DNA of 64,000 nucleotides, taken from positions 9,903,501 to 9,967,500 of the forward strand of contig CM075765.1 of assembly GCA_037974665.1 (NCBI GenBank), given 5' to 3'. Positions 24,624-36,400 of the stretch are shown piece after piece. Origin of the DNA: Ehretia macrophylla (lineage: Eukaryota; Streptophyta; Magnoliopsida; Boraginales; Ehretiaceae). Made by a program: the position numbers and the translations under genes. The first letter of the stretch is position 1. Each line of letters opens with the position of its first letter. A model generated the notes under the pieces. The model was not told the origin of the DNA, made no database searches, and saw nothing but the letters and a program-made list of their open reading frames with translations.

Positions 24624-26138
24624 GATTGAGAATGATGTGAAGCCAAATCTTGCATCTTAGAGCTTGGTAGAGGTGAGGGAGTTTTCAACCTTTTGTGCAT
24701 CTTAGTTACTTTATTGTTCTTAAATTGTATGATTTAATATAATTGCTTGAATTTATGTTTACTTATTGATTGCCATATTGTATACGAGGGCAACCTACTT
24801 TGTTGTCCCTCAATTATGTGTTCTTTGGATTATCTTGTCGGTTATCATCTTGAGTGCATTACATTGTAGTTGCGCAACCATTTGGGCATGGTAGTATCGG
24901 GGAAGCCTAGCGGCATCGAGCTTACCGGTATACCTCGGCTACCATGGTTGCCCAGTCCCTCTCTCGTTAGGGATGCCACCATGGGAGAGTTGGGTTGTAG
25001 GATCGAGGTACATCCGGAGTACACCCATTGGAGTTATAAGGTGGTATGTCGGCTTATCGTTAGCATTATCACTTTTATATCAGGATTTCTATTCGTGGAT
25101 CGAGGTTCGTGGTTCGTGGTATGAGTTCAAGGTCAACTGGTATTTTTCATTGTGTAACTCTCACTTAGGCCCTAAGTCCTTGGAGAGTTACTTGATATCC
25201 TTTTTATATGTGTAGCTCTCACTTGGGCCCTAAGTTCTTGGAGAGTTATCATTGTTTGTGTTCCTTTATTTGTGTTAATTAGCTTGTATAATTGAATTGT
25301 GTGTTATATTGTTATTGATTCCTCGAGGTTGCTATTGTATTTGACCTATCACGGTTGCTTATCTTTCTTTGATATGTGTCATTTATCTTGTTTATTCATA
25401 TGTAGTATACTAGTTCTGTATTGTCAATCTACTTTATTGTTGATTGATGCATTGGACAAAAATCTTTTCGAGAACTCCCGGATTACATGTTCCTTCCCTC
25501 ACTAGGCATATGTGTTTAGTATGCTCATTCCCCTTTTCTAACCATTTCAGGTTATGTGCCTTCGGAGTCTGCGAAAAAGAAAGCTAAAGAGTCTCTTTGA
25601 TTGGATGTTCTAGGCTTAGTTAATTGTTCTATATAAACTTGTATTAGTTATATTTTTCTTAAGGCCTGCGTGCTTTGTATATGTTGGTTATTATAAGGAA
25701 TATAATGTGAAATTAAAGTCTTGTATGAATTGATAGCTAGTAGTGGGTTTGTAATAACCTTTATTGTTTTACTTTATTGCCTAATGGTTTGCATGCTTGA
25801 GTGGATTAGGTAAAGATGGTTGGAAAACTTAAAATATAAGAAAGTTAGATAGAAAGGATTATAGTGGTAACATAAGCGGAATTATGATACTAGTATTTTG
25901 ATAACTAGTGGAACGCGTGCTTGCATGTTGTATTTTGTTATAGAAAGGCTCGGATGGCCTTAGGAACTTAGAAAGTTATGGTTATGAATGTTGTATATTG
26001 TTGTTGTAGCCATTTCTTCTGTGTGCAGGTTTATGGATTGACCTAAGTACAAGGGAGACTCCGTCCGTTTTCTCTTGTTTTTCGTGACCTCGGGATTTGA
26101 ATCGGGGCACTGGTCCCGTGAAGAATCGGGAAGTTACA
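24624..26138 (+). repeat. Element A 5' LTR, second part
   Basis: It resumes after the target repeat AAGGT and ends AAGTTACA just before the primer site. Positions 25312-26138 match 48499-49311, the end of the 3' LTR, for example CTCGAGGTTGCTATTGTA in both. It contains the conserved GC-richer block at 24886-25060, in plus orientation here. Small frames at 24870-25505 and 48255-48727 recur in the LTR copies and are not recognisable proteins. Confidence 0.7.
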
Positions 26139-26140
26139 AT

Positions 26141-26152
26141 TGGTATCAGAGC
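26141..26152 (+). other. Element A primer-binding site (tRNA-Met(i) type)
   Basis: TGGTATCAGAGC, two bases after the 5' LTR end, complements the 3' end of initiator tRNA-Met. It sets the plus-strand orientation of element A and agrees with the primer normally used by plant chromoviruses. Confidence 0.85.
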
Positions 26153-26981
26153 TTAATTAGCTCTCAGTTGGGACAGGGTTCTCGGTCTGTCGAATAGAAA
26201 ACCTTGAGTACGTGTATGTGAAGTATGTTTTGAATAAATATGTGCTTGCATGTGAAACTTGTGATTTCATGAATGAAAATGTACTCCTATGTGTTATTCT
26301 TATGTGAATATGAAGAATGTGTGGTATGTGTAATTATGTGATCATATGCGCATCAATGTGACCTCCTTGTGTAATATGTAAAACCTATATGATATGTGCA
26401 TTTATGTAATTAATTGATCTACCACTAGCCATTTCCCCATTCTGACATCAGTTATTAAGTGAGAATACCCGATAAGAGTCCGAGGAAGAATACACACTAT
26501 GATTCCCAACTACGAACAACAAAACTCCAATAAATGTCTTGATCTTATTTGGTATTATTCGGCGTTCATATTTGGTAGTCTCCTTTGGGATCCTATTTAG
26601 GAGGTTCCTATTTGAAGTACCCTCCGATATTCTTCGTTCGCATATCCTTGTGATATTCACATTTGGGATTTCTAGTTGGTACGCGAGCATTCTATCTTGG
26701 CTTCTGGCATTCTTTATTGGTATTTTCTTCAGAGATAATACCTCGAGTTCCTACTCGGACTTTTGCATTGGTATTCTTGCCAGGAGCTGTTATTTGGGCA
26801 TCTTTATTTGGGATTTCTCATTGGTGTTTTCTTGGTGATCCTTTTGATAAACTTAATGGAACTTCTTATTGTTAATCGTGAACGGTGTTCAGTCTTTGGC
26901 CATTGGTATTCAATAATACATTTCGTTTGATCAAGCCAGAGTTATTTCAGTTCATTGCGAAGATGGCTTGTGGAAGAAGAG
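26153..26981 (+). other. Element A internal domain: non-coding, quasi-repetitive
   Basis: About 0.8 kb between primer site and hairpin hold no gag or pol. Instead a degenerate short motif recurs at irregular 20-40 base intervals: TTTGGTATTATT, TTTGGTAGTC, TTTGGGATCC, TTTGGGATTTCT, TTGGTATTTTC, TTGGTATTCTTG, TTTGGGATTTCTC and similar (about 26550-26850). Short frames on both strands arise from this repetition and resemble no known protein. The internal domain of element B (43140-44204) shows the same motif on the opposite strand. Confidence 0.55.
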
Positions 26982-27016
26982 ATTGCGAGGACGCAATTTT
27001 TATAAGAAGGGGAGAG
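26982..27016 (+). other. Hairpin and polypurine tract of element A
   Basis: ATTGCG-AGGA-CGCAAT (26982-26997) is a perfect 6-base-stem inverted repeat. It is followed by a T-rich link and the polypurine tract AGAAGGGGAGAG, directly before the 3' LTR start TGTAAC. The same layout occurs at 43105-43139 and 4780-4814. It resembles the GAGGACGAA-type palindrome commonly found just before the polypurine tract of Tekay elements. Confidence 0.7.
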
Positions 27017-28149
27017 TGTAACACACGGACCTAGCCTATAAAAATTTCAATAATTTGCATATATTCATTCCATTAAATTGCACCATTATTGGAAGATATA
27101 TGTTTGCATTCATTTGAATTATATTCAATTGACTTCCTCGAAATAATTATTTTATTTATTAGAATTTATTTTACTAACAATTTAAAATGATTTAATTTCA
27201 CTATTTAAATGTGAAGCCAAACCCGAGAATAATTATTTTTATTATTATCACTATTTGTATTTATTTAAATTATATTTAATTGATCTACATAAAGTAATTA
27301 ATTTATTATTTTCATTGTTTGTATTTATTTAATTTATATTTAAATAGCTTGACCGGGACAATTACTTTATTATTTTATTTATTAAAATTATCTTTCATGC
27401 CTTTTTAATTAATTCATTTTACCATTTGAACAGGAAGCCCGGGCTCAGACTGAACGAGCTAGTTTATTATTTTTAATAATTATATTTATTTAATTACATC
27501 TAAATGATTTACATGAAATAAATAATTTATATTTTATTATTTGTCTACATTTAATTGACTTATATTTTCCCAAGCCCGGAGTTGATTTTCTTTTATTTTA
27601 TTTATTTTATCTACTTCCCTATTTACTTTAATTAACTTATTTTGTGCATTCGTTTAGTGAAATCTTTGTGCATTGCATACCCGGGAGGGTAGAATTAAGT
27701 GAATTTAGTCTGCTTGGGCTTAGGTGTTATTTTACTCAGGCCTAGTTTTTATTTTGTTAAGGCACTAGTAGACATTTTAAATGCACGAACTTAGTCATTA
27801 TATTAGTTAACTAGTTAATTACAATATAAGACAAAAACATAAGGAAACAACATAAGAAAATAATTGTTACTTTGGCTTGTGAAGCTTAGCTGTGAGAACA
27901 ACAAAGGGAAAAGAAAGAAAACAATTGGACCGAGTGCATGGCAAGAAAGAAAAAAAAAGAATCAGTGCATTTCTTTTTAGGCGGTTGCCTTTGGTTGTTT
28001 CATTAGTTTATTTTATATGTATGTTAGCCAAGTTAGCAAAGCAAAAGAAAAGAAGAACAAATAGAAATACCCCAAGAACCCCCCAAACCCGTCGGGTTCA
28101 CCAAGGAACAAAAGAAAAAAAAAGCTTCATCAAATCTTGCAAGTGTTGA
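27017..28149 (+). repeat. Element A 3' LTR, first part
   Basis: It follows the polypurine tract and matches 8597-9828 with scattered substitutions and small indels. It is cut at 28149 by the Tekay-like element; the last shared word is TTGTTGA / GTGTTGA. The rest of this LTR reappears only from 48497, with about 1.8 kb missing. Confidence 0.7.
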
Positions 28150-29654
28150 TGTAAGACCCGGCCCGAGAGTTTGTGCATAGTTATATTATTCATAGTGCAT
28201 TCATTTCATTTCATGTGTATTAGCATTTATTAATAAGCACTAATATTGTTTAACGAATATTTTTATCGTTCTAAGTGCAAAATATTCATTTTCGTGCATT
28301 TAGGAATTTTACGTGTCGTAGGCATTAATTGTACTTTAATAAGTCAAAAATAGTAACTAATTAGTTGCAATTCAACCAAAATGGCAAACTAGCAATACAT
28401 GTTTTAGTTAGAGGGCAGTCTCATCATTTGCCCCTTTTGATATTTGTTTACCTAACAATTACATACATACACAAAACAAAGCACAACACACTCACACACA
28501 TATACTCGACCAAGAGAGGGAAGGAGAGGGAGAGAAGAAGAAAAAGAAAGAAGAAGAAAGAGGAAGAAGAAAGATGAAAGAAGCTTGTCCAGCCATTTAT
28601 AGCCATTTTCGAGCTTGCCTTTGCATCCTACAACCCTGAGTAACATTTTCTTGCACAATAGAGGTGAGGGTTATTTTCTTAAAAGTTTTCTAAAGCTACA
28701 TTGGGTATGATTGTGACAATATATGTGTATTAATCTTCCTATAGCTTGTGTATGAGAGCTTGTATGTAGGGTTTGAGGATTCAACCTTAGTTGGGTTGTG
28801 ATTTGTTGAGTTGTGTTTTATTTGATTCTTATTGGTAATTGTTGATTCTAAAGCTACCAGTCGGTCTCGACTACCATGGTCCCCGATGATTATCTGGATA
28901 TCACCTAATGTTTGGAGTTGGGGTAACTGGATGAAGATTGATTCAAGGTTGTCGTCTATAGCAACTACAAGGAAAACTATATCCTTGGATATATAATAAA
29001 CCTACCTTCACTTGGCCCCTTGGGGACCTCGGAGGGTAGTGTTATTGCTTGTTATTATTTCTTGTACTTAATTGCACTCATGCATATCATGCTTTCAAGA
29101 AAGGCTTTCCAAATATTGAAATGTTTGCGAAAACCACCCGAGATCATTAACCCCCGCTGAGCTAAGTGTAGCTCATCCCTTTCATGCTAATATTTCAAGT
29201 AAGACCGTGCTTGAGCCACGGACTCAAGCTGAGGGCGAGACATACTTGTGTGATGAGCCAGACTTTTGCTTGCTGTAACCCTACTTGTTGTTAATGCTGG
29301 TCTTGATGTTAAACTATGTTAATATTGAACAACTACATGTATTGTAATATTCTTTTGGATTCGGTTATGTAACCAACCTTTGAAACATTGGATTGGAACC
29401 TTGTCAATGTATTATTCTTTTGAGGTCTAGAAAGCATTGATGGTTGTGGCATGCCTTATGGGTAACGCTAGGCCTTGTACATGTTAAACCGGTTAAAATA
29501 TGTTGAAGTGCCCTTAGTTTTGGGTACCCCTCTTGGAGTTACATGTGGAATTTATAATTGTTAGGTTATGATTTAATGTTTGTACAGGTTATCTCTCCCG
29601 TTCACGTCACGTTCCGACCTTGTCTTAGCAATGGGTCGGGGTCAGGACGTGACA
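28150..29654 (+). repeat. Tekay-like element 5' LTR
   Basis: It starts TGTAAGACCCGGCCCG and ends GTCAGGACGTGACA. A purine-rich GAAGAAAGA-type tract lies at 28510-28577. Only this one LTR is visible, so the right edge rests on the TGACA terminus and the degenerate primer site that follows. Frames in it, such as 28365-28577, are low-complexity Lys/Glu/Arg runs. Confidence 0.6.
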
Positions 29655-29975
29655 CCTTTAGGTGGTAGTAGAGTTAGCCTTGGTTGGTTTAGGGCTAGCC
29701 TAGGTTGGCAAATGTCCGGGTTTAGGATTGTGGTCCGTGGGTAGATGCCTTAGTATGGAGATACTCTAATTGCTTAAGCATGTATATGAAACTGGTGTGC
29801 CGCCTGCGTGTGAACTATATGTGTTACCTGCTATGATTGTTATTGGCTATGTGAGAGTTATGTGTTAGATATAACCATGTTACACGCATGTTAAGAGTAT
29901 TAGTAGCACATGAACTCATGTCACATTTAATGCATACATGTTATATAACCGTGGGTGGTATATATATATCTAAAG
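29655..29975 (+). other. Tekay-like leader with degenerate primer site
   Basis: Just after the LTR the sequence GGTGGTAGTAGAGTTAG resembles the tRNA-Met(i) primer site TGGTATCAGAGCTAG with several changes. The remaining ~300 bases up to the gag ATG hold no recognisable frame or motif. Confidence 0.45.
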
Positions 29976-31067
29976 ATGGCAGGACCAAGTACCCGTAATA
30001 CTACTGGAGCACAGGCAACTGGAAATGCAGAACCAACCAACCCGGGGGTAGCAATGTTCAACATGATGGAAACTGCCATAGACAGGATGAGTAGAGTGTT
30101 GGAACAACAAGCCACGGGTAGGGTAAGAAATAATAACAATAATGGTATAGGTAGTAACACTACGAGTAGCAATGAAGGAGCCGGGGATGGAACTTTGAAA
30201 GATTTCTTAGGATATGGCCCTCCTAAGTTCTACGGTAAGTCGGATGAAAAGAAAGCGGAGTTCTGGCTATCGAAGGTAGAGAATATTTTTGACGCCCTTG
30301 GTTATACGGATGAAAAGAAGGTGGCATATGCGGCGTTCCTGTTTGAAGGTAATGCGGAGAATTGGTAGTGCATGAAACAGACTCGGTGGGAGTAGAGGTA
30401 TACACCAGCTACATGGGTTAACTTTGTGAGATTTTTTAAAGGGAATTACATTTCAGTAGTGGCCCGAGAAAGGAAAGAAGAGGAATTCTTGACCATAAGA
30501 TAGGGAAGCTTGACTGTTGTTCAATACGAAGCTCGATTCAACAAGCTATCCCATTATATGCCTGCATTGGTTCAAACAGAGGGTGATAGGATTAAGCATT
30601 TCGTGAGGGGTTTGAGGCCTGAGATTCATGACTTCCTTACTGCACATCGTTTCCCAACTTATGCCAACATGATTGAAGTTGCAACACGAGTTAAGAAAAG
30701 AAAGTTGGATACCCGTGGGGGACCGAGTCAAGTGAGCAAGAGACTGCTGTTGTCGTAAATACCTCAAAGATTGTACTCCGCCCAGAGTCAAGCTTCAAGT
30801 CAAGCTAGATCAGCCCCTACCCGACCACAGCCGGGTGCTTCAGTTACTCAATCGAGAAGTAGTTCCTCAGGTAGTGCTACTACTGCCAAGAACATTGTGT
30901 GTAACTATTGTGGTAGAAAGGGGTATGTTGAGGCCCAGTATTGGAAGAAAATGGGCAAGTGTTTGGGGTACAGAAGTGATCAGTACTACGCTAAGGATTG
31001 TCCAAAACGACAGAACAGAGATGCACCAAATCAGGTCGTTAGGAATACATCGGCGCAGAGGGTCTAA
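29976..31067 (+). pseudogene. Tekay-like gag, broken by in-frame stops
   Basis: Starting at ATG 29976, one reading frame encodes a chromovirus gag: an Asn/Ser-rich N-terminus, then LKDFLGYGPPKFYG and AEFWLSKVENIF of the capsid region, and RIKHFVRGLRPEIHDF near the end of the capsid. Two zinc knuckles follow but are damaged: CNYCGRKGYVEAQYW lacks the expected His and final Cys, and CLGYRSDQYYAKDC lacks a Cys and the His. The frame is interrupted by stops at 30366-30368, two more before 30510, one at 30756-30758 and one at 31065-31067. No shift is needed to pass from block to block. Confidence 0.82.
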
Positions 31068-31690
31068 GCCCGAGTGTATGTTGTTGATCAAGAGGAGATT
31101 CCAGAGGCTGCAGTAGTGGTTGAAGGTACTTTCTTAATTTCAAAACAATTGGTAAATGTGTTTATTGATACTGGAGCCACGCATTCCTTCATTTCACCTC
31201 AATGTGTGCATTGCATCAAGTTGCAAGTAGGATCTTTATCATGTCATGTAGAAATTAGCAGTCTCATGGGCACCAAACATGTTTCTAAGTATAGATGTAA
31301 AGGGTATAGGATTCAAATAAAAGGCCGGGAATTTTTGGCCAATCTCATTGTACTCCCTTTTCAAAAATACGATGTAATATTGGGAATAGATTGATTAGCC
31401 CATAATTACGCCCAATTGGATTGTCGGACGAAAATTGTGAAGTTTCAGGTACCAGGCCAACCTGTGATTGAGGTGGAAGGTAGAAGTGATTGTTCAGGTA
31501 ATGCCATTGTGTCCTCATTCAAGGCTGTGAAATTAATGAGAAAGGGGTACAGTGGATACTTGGCTTCCTTGTTTAACAAGCCAATTAATCAGGCTAAGCT
31601 TGTAGAGGTGCCAGTGGTAAAAGACAATGTAGATGTGTTTCAGAAGAACTCCAGGCACTACCACCGAAGAGGGAGATTAATTTTGTAATT
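31068..31690 (+). pseudogene. Tekay-like aspartic protease region
   Basis: The frame continues from gag. The protease active site is FIDTGATHSFIS (about 31166-31200), and the downstream VILGID strand supports it. A TGA (31392-31394) replaces the Trp expected after GID. The frame is lost near 31645, where a one-base shift is needed to continue towards reverse transcriptase. Confidence 0.8.
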
Positions 31691-32460
31691 GAGGTATTGC
31701 CAGGTACTCAACCCATCTTGAAGGCACCATATTGGATGGCCCCAACTGAATTGTAAGAATTGAAGATTCAGTTACAAGATTATTAGAAAAAGGGTTTGTT
31801 CAGCCTAGTTCATCTCCCTGGGAAGCCCTAGTCTTGTTCGTAAAGAAGAAGGATAACACCTTGAGGCTATGTATCGACTATCGGGGATTGAATCATGTAA
31901 CTGCTAAGACCAAGTATCCCTTGCCATTGATACATGAGCTGTTTGACCAATTGCAAAGAGCCAAAGTTTATTCGAAGTTTTATTTGAGGCAGGGTTATTA
32001 CCAGCTTCGTATCAAGAGAGAAGACGTACTAAATCCAACTTTCAGAACAAGGTACGGACATTATGAATTTGTTGTGACGCCGTTTGGACTAACAAATGCT
32101 CCTGCTGCCTTTATGGACTTGATGCATAGGGTGTTCCAACCTTATCTTGATCAGTTTGTAGTGATATTCATTGATGATATATTGGTGTATTCCAAGACGG
32201 ACGAGGAACATGAAAAATATATACATTTGGTATTGCAGAAGTTGCGGAACATCAGTTGTATGCCAAGTTTAGTAAATGCGAGTTTTGGCTTCAACAAGCT
32301 GCTTCCTTAGGGCATATAATCTCCCAAGATGGGATAGCGGTGGATCCCTCAAAGAGTGAAGTGGTACAGTCATGGAAGAGGCCCGAGAATGTTACGGAGA
32401 TGCGCAGTTTCCTTGCGTTAGCCGGGTATTATCGGAGGTTTGTGAAAGAATTCTAAAAAA
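31691..32460 (+). pseudogene. Tekay-like reverse transcriptase (frameshifted)
   Basis: The best open segment is 31834-32310, with [25 protein letters not shown] and the catalytic [10 protein letters not shown] frameshift near 32250 moves the reading to 32256-32456, which holds the SLGHIIS and [10 protein letters not shown] words, then a TAA. A further shift and stops separate it from the protease (about 31740-31835). The enzyme cannot be made as a whole. Confidence 0.85.
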
Positions 32461-33418
32461 TTGCAGGATCTCTTACAAGATTGACACAAAAGAATGTGAG
32501 CTTCACGTAGGGTGATGAATGTGAAAATAGCTTCCAAGAGTTGAAGAAGAGGTTGACAACTGCTCCTATCTTAGCATTGCCCGAGGGAAGCCAGGAATTT
32601 GTCATTTACAGTGATGCCTCGAAAGAGGGACTAGGATGTGTTTTGATGCAAAATGATCGGGTCATCGCTTATGCTTCTCGGAAGTTGAAGCCCTATGAGG
32701 TGAATTACCCCACACATGACTTGGAGTTGGCGGCAATAATATTTGCATTGAAAAAATGGAGGCATTATTTATAGGGAAGTAAGTTCGAGATTTTCACTGA
32801 CCACAAAAGTCTAAAATACTTATTCTCCGAGAAAGAGTTAAATATGAGACAAAGAAGGTGGATGGAACTCTTGGAGGACTACAATTGCACCATCAACTAT
32901 ATGCCCGGAAAAGCTAATGTGGTGGCAAATACGTTGAGCCGAAAGGCAAGCTTGGCGAAGTTGGAGGTGAATGCTCACCTAATGATTCAATCAGCATTGT
33001 TATCTCAAGTCAACGAAGCTCAACAACAGGATCCACAATTTCATAAGATAAAAGAAGACAATCCCGATTTCAAACAGCAAGATGGATTATGGAGATTTCA
33101 GAATAGAGTTTGTGTGCCGAATGACCCGGAGTTGAAGAGAAAGATACTCGAAGAAGCTCATAATACAAGGTATACAATACATCCTAGAGGAACGAAGATG
33201 TATCGTGACTTGAGACAATTCTATTGGTTGAATAATATGAAGCGCAAGATCGCAGAGTTTGTGTCTCGTTGCTTGACCTGCCAAAGAGTTAAGGCTGAAC
33301 ATCAAAGACCCGCAGGACTATTGCAACCTTTGGAGATTCCACAATAGAAATGGGAACATGTAACGATGGATTTCGTGACGGAATTGCCAAAGTCACCTCG
33401 AGGATGTGATACCATTTG
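32461..33418 (+). pseudogene. Tekay-like RNase H and integrase N-terminus
   Basis: After the TAA the frame continues with RNase [16 protein letters not shown] (32541-32774), then FTDHKSLKYLF and MRQRRWMELLEDY. The integrase zinc region follows (32844-33347), with HNTRYTIHPRGTKMYRDL and CLTCQRVKAEHQ; one His of the HHCC set looks replaced. Stops lie at 32508-32510, 32772-32774 and 33345-33347. The frame ends in DFVTELPKSPRGCDTI, where the solo LTR has split the integrase core. Confidence 0.83.
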
Positions 33419-36400
33419 TGTAACGCCCCGATCCTTCACGAGATCGGGGTCTCGATCCCAAAACCCAAGGCACCAAAAAAATTTAGGGAAAACAGACGGA
33501 GTCTTCCCTGTTTATAGGACTAATAAAAAACCTGCAAGCAACAAGTATAACCATAACACAACAACAATTCTTCAAGGTCATCTGAGCCTTGGAACTCAAC
33601 GAAAGCATATCATACAGGCATGCAAGACATATCTTTAGAACTTCGAGTCACAAGACCACTTCTCATAATACTCTAACATTAACTACAAGCTATACTCATA
33701 TATTAAGTTCATCATTCAATCTTCCTCAATACACAAGCATGCATTCAAAGCGGTAAAGCCTATTTTTAAATATTACATCCTAACTACCAATAACACGAGC
33801 TTAAACTTTACATTACAACACAAACTCCTTCAAGCCTAACAAATACATACAAGGTCAAGCCTCAAAGTAGATCATATAATAACAACTTCACACAATTCAC
33901 ATGTAGGCATCCAACCTCAGCGCGATAGGCAACCAGCAACACAGCACTCAAGGTAGTTAATCTAACTGCCCTTGTAACATTTTAAAATGAGGAATGAGTA
34001 ACCAAAGTTACTCAGTGAATGAGGTAATGCAGCATACCGGGGCGTGTAACATGATATGCAACAAGATAACAACATATTCAACACCAAATAACACAACTAG
34101 TTAAACAAGTAATTAACCACATATAAAAAGGATTCAACTTGTCTTCCATCACGAGCCGCGAGCCAAGATCTTCAAGCAAGTGCTGGAAAAACCCTTATTC
34201 TTACAAAAATGGGGTACTCCAGATGTACCCCGATCCTACGACCCATATCTCCCGAGATAGGTCCATATGCCCCAACGAGGTGAACCACGCCTCTAGGGTA
34301 GGGGAGTATGCTTAAGCGAGAAAGGGACTGGGAAACTATGGTAGCCGAGGGAGCACGGCTGTGAAACCCCACTTTTATGCTTTAACTCGATTTACGTGTT
34401 TTATCTCGTTTTGCGTGCATTTGACCTGTTTATGTGCTATATGACCTAGAATGTTATAATTTTGATGTCAATACTCCTAATACGTGCTAAATGTGCATTC
34501 ATGAAATTTTCATCAAAAACGGGATCAGAAATTTTATCGTCGATTTTCAGTGAATAGTATTTTCGAAACACGTCCGCTAAAATTTTGAAACTGGTCTTTT
34601 TAACCCTTCTAGACCTAGACCACGGACTTTAATAGACCTGTATTTGATTAAAACGGTTTTAAAATCGGCTTAAGAATTTATTAGGGTTTTTACACCGACT
34701 TTTGCGAAAATCGAGTTTTAAGCCGACTCGGGTGAAAGTGTTTGATTGTAAAACTTCTTGTCACCTAAAAATAACCTACTTGAGCTAGCTTGGGTGTTGA
34801 ATAATTGTTTTGAACTTTGGTGATCAAGAAAATGCATTTAAAGTCAAGAAAACACAAAAAAATGCTAAGTTTCAACTTTGACTTTCATTTAAATGGTTGA
34901 CCAACAAGCTTATATCACCAACACACACTCACAAAGCACAAAAACACCCCAAAAACACACACAAAACCGTGGCTCCTTGGAGGAGAAAGATGAAGGCATT
35001 TTCAAAGTATTTTCCTCATAGATTTTGCATTTCAAAGCCGAATTGAGTGATTCAAAGCTTGAATTGATTGTTTGGCATCCATTCTACACATTTATTGCAT
35101 CAAAACACATCAAAGGTGAGAGAAAAATTCTAGACCTCAAAACTTGTCTTTTGCATTTTTTCGTATAAATGAAGATTGAACCGTTAGAATTGTAATCTGA
35201 TGTTATATTATTGCTCCTTGCATGCTAGGGATCGTTTAGTGGTAATACTACGAGTTTCTATCGGATGTAGCATAATTTTTATTTTCCGGGTATTTAATTT
35301 AGATTAAATTGTTCAAAGTTGATTTAATTGAGTTGCGTTGATCGAAATCGATTGTCGTCGATTTCTAAATACTTGATAATTACGTGTTAGCGCTGTTGTA
35401 ATGCCGAATTTTCGATTACGATCTTCGGGTGAAAATCCGGAAATTTCAGCCTAGGTGCCTTGAGGTTTTAGGGTTGTTGGACTTGATTTTGAGGTGTCTT
35501 GGTTGGTTTCCGAGAGGGCTAATGTAGTTGATCGAATGGGTGAGTGTTTGAAACTGATTTGGGGTTGTTTGGATTAGTAGAATGTAAAATATGATTATTT
35601 GAAGTTTAGGTTATCTTTCTTTAAATTATTGAATTGAGCCTTAGTTGATCGGGTGTGGTTTGAGTGATTGAATTGTGAGTTGTTGATGGGTAAACTAGGG
35701 TTTGATTGTGTTTTTAATACATGTTCGGTTGGATGGCCTACTTTGTCATCTAACTTAGTTATTTGTTGTTAAATTGTTTATTGATGTTATTATGATGATA
35801 ATATGATTATTGATGATGATAATATGTTTATTGATGATGATTGATGATTATCGATTGATGATTGATGCCGGGAGATAAACATTTCTGCTAGACTGTCCTC
35901 CTGTGAATGATTGATGTTTATTATTATTGCTGGGTCTCTGGTATGTGTGTGCCACCTCTCGGGCAGTATTGGGCTGTCGGGTTGATAACAGCATGACTAT
36001 CAGAGATTGCCTCTAGCTCGCATGACGGAGGTGTCATGGAGGGCGAGGTTATTGGGGGTACCCCGGGTGCGTGAGTAATAGGGAGTTACAAGAAGAATGG
36101 TTGAGATCGTGATGGCGTTTGGAGCTACACCAACTAGAGAGAGTATCCTTTATTGAATGGTCATATAGTTATGTGATGATAGTATTATTGATGTTATTGT
36201 GTGTTTACTGACTCAAAGGATTATTCCAAGGAGTTTAGTAGACCTTGCTCGAGATCTATCGGATCCTCGTTGGGCTTATTTTATATAAGCTCACTCTCTA
36301 TTATTGCATGCATACAGGTGTACTTTTGCAGGATTACGGGTACGTGCCTCCTGAAGAGGAGAATGTGGAAAACGTGCCTTACGTGGATGAGTCCTATGTT

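Noticed and set aside
28365..28658. Plus- and minus-strand frames rich in Lys/Glu/Arg or Leu/Ser/Phe
   Set aside because: They come from a purine-rich simple repeat in the Tekay LTR.
35790..35880. Run of GATGATTGATGATTATTGATG as a possible CRISPR-like or satellite array
   Set aside because: It is a short degenerate simple repeat inside a solo LTR, with no spacer structure. A similar AATCAAT run occurs in the inverted relative at 11876-11925.
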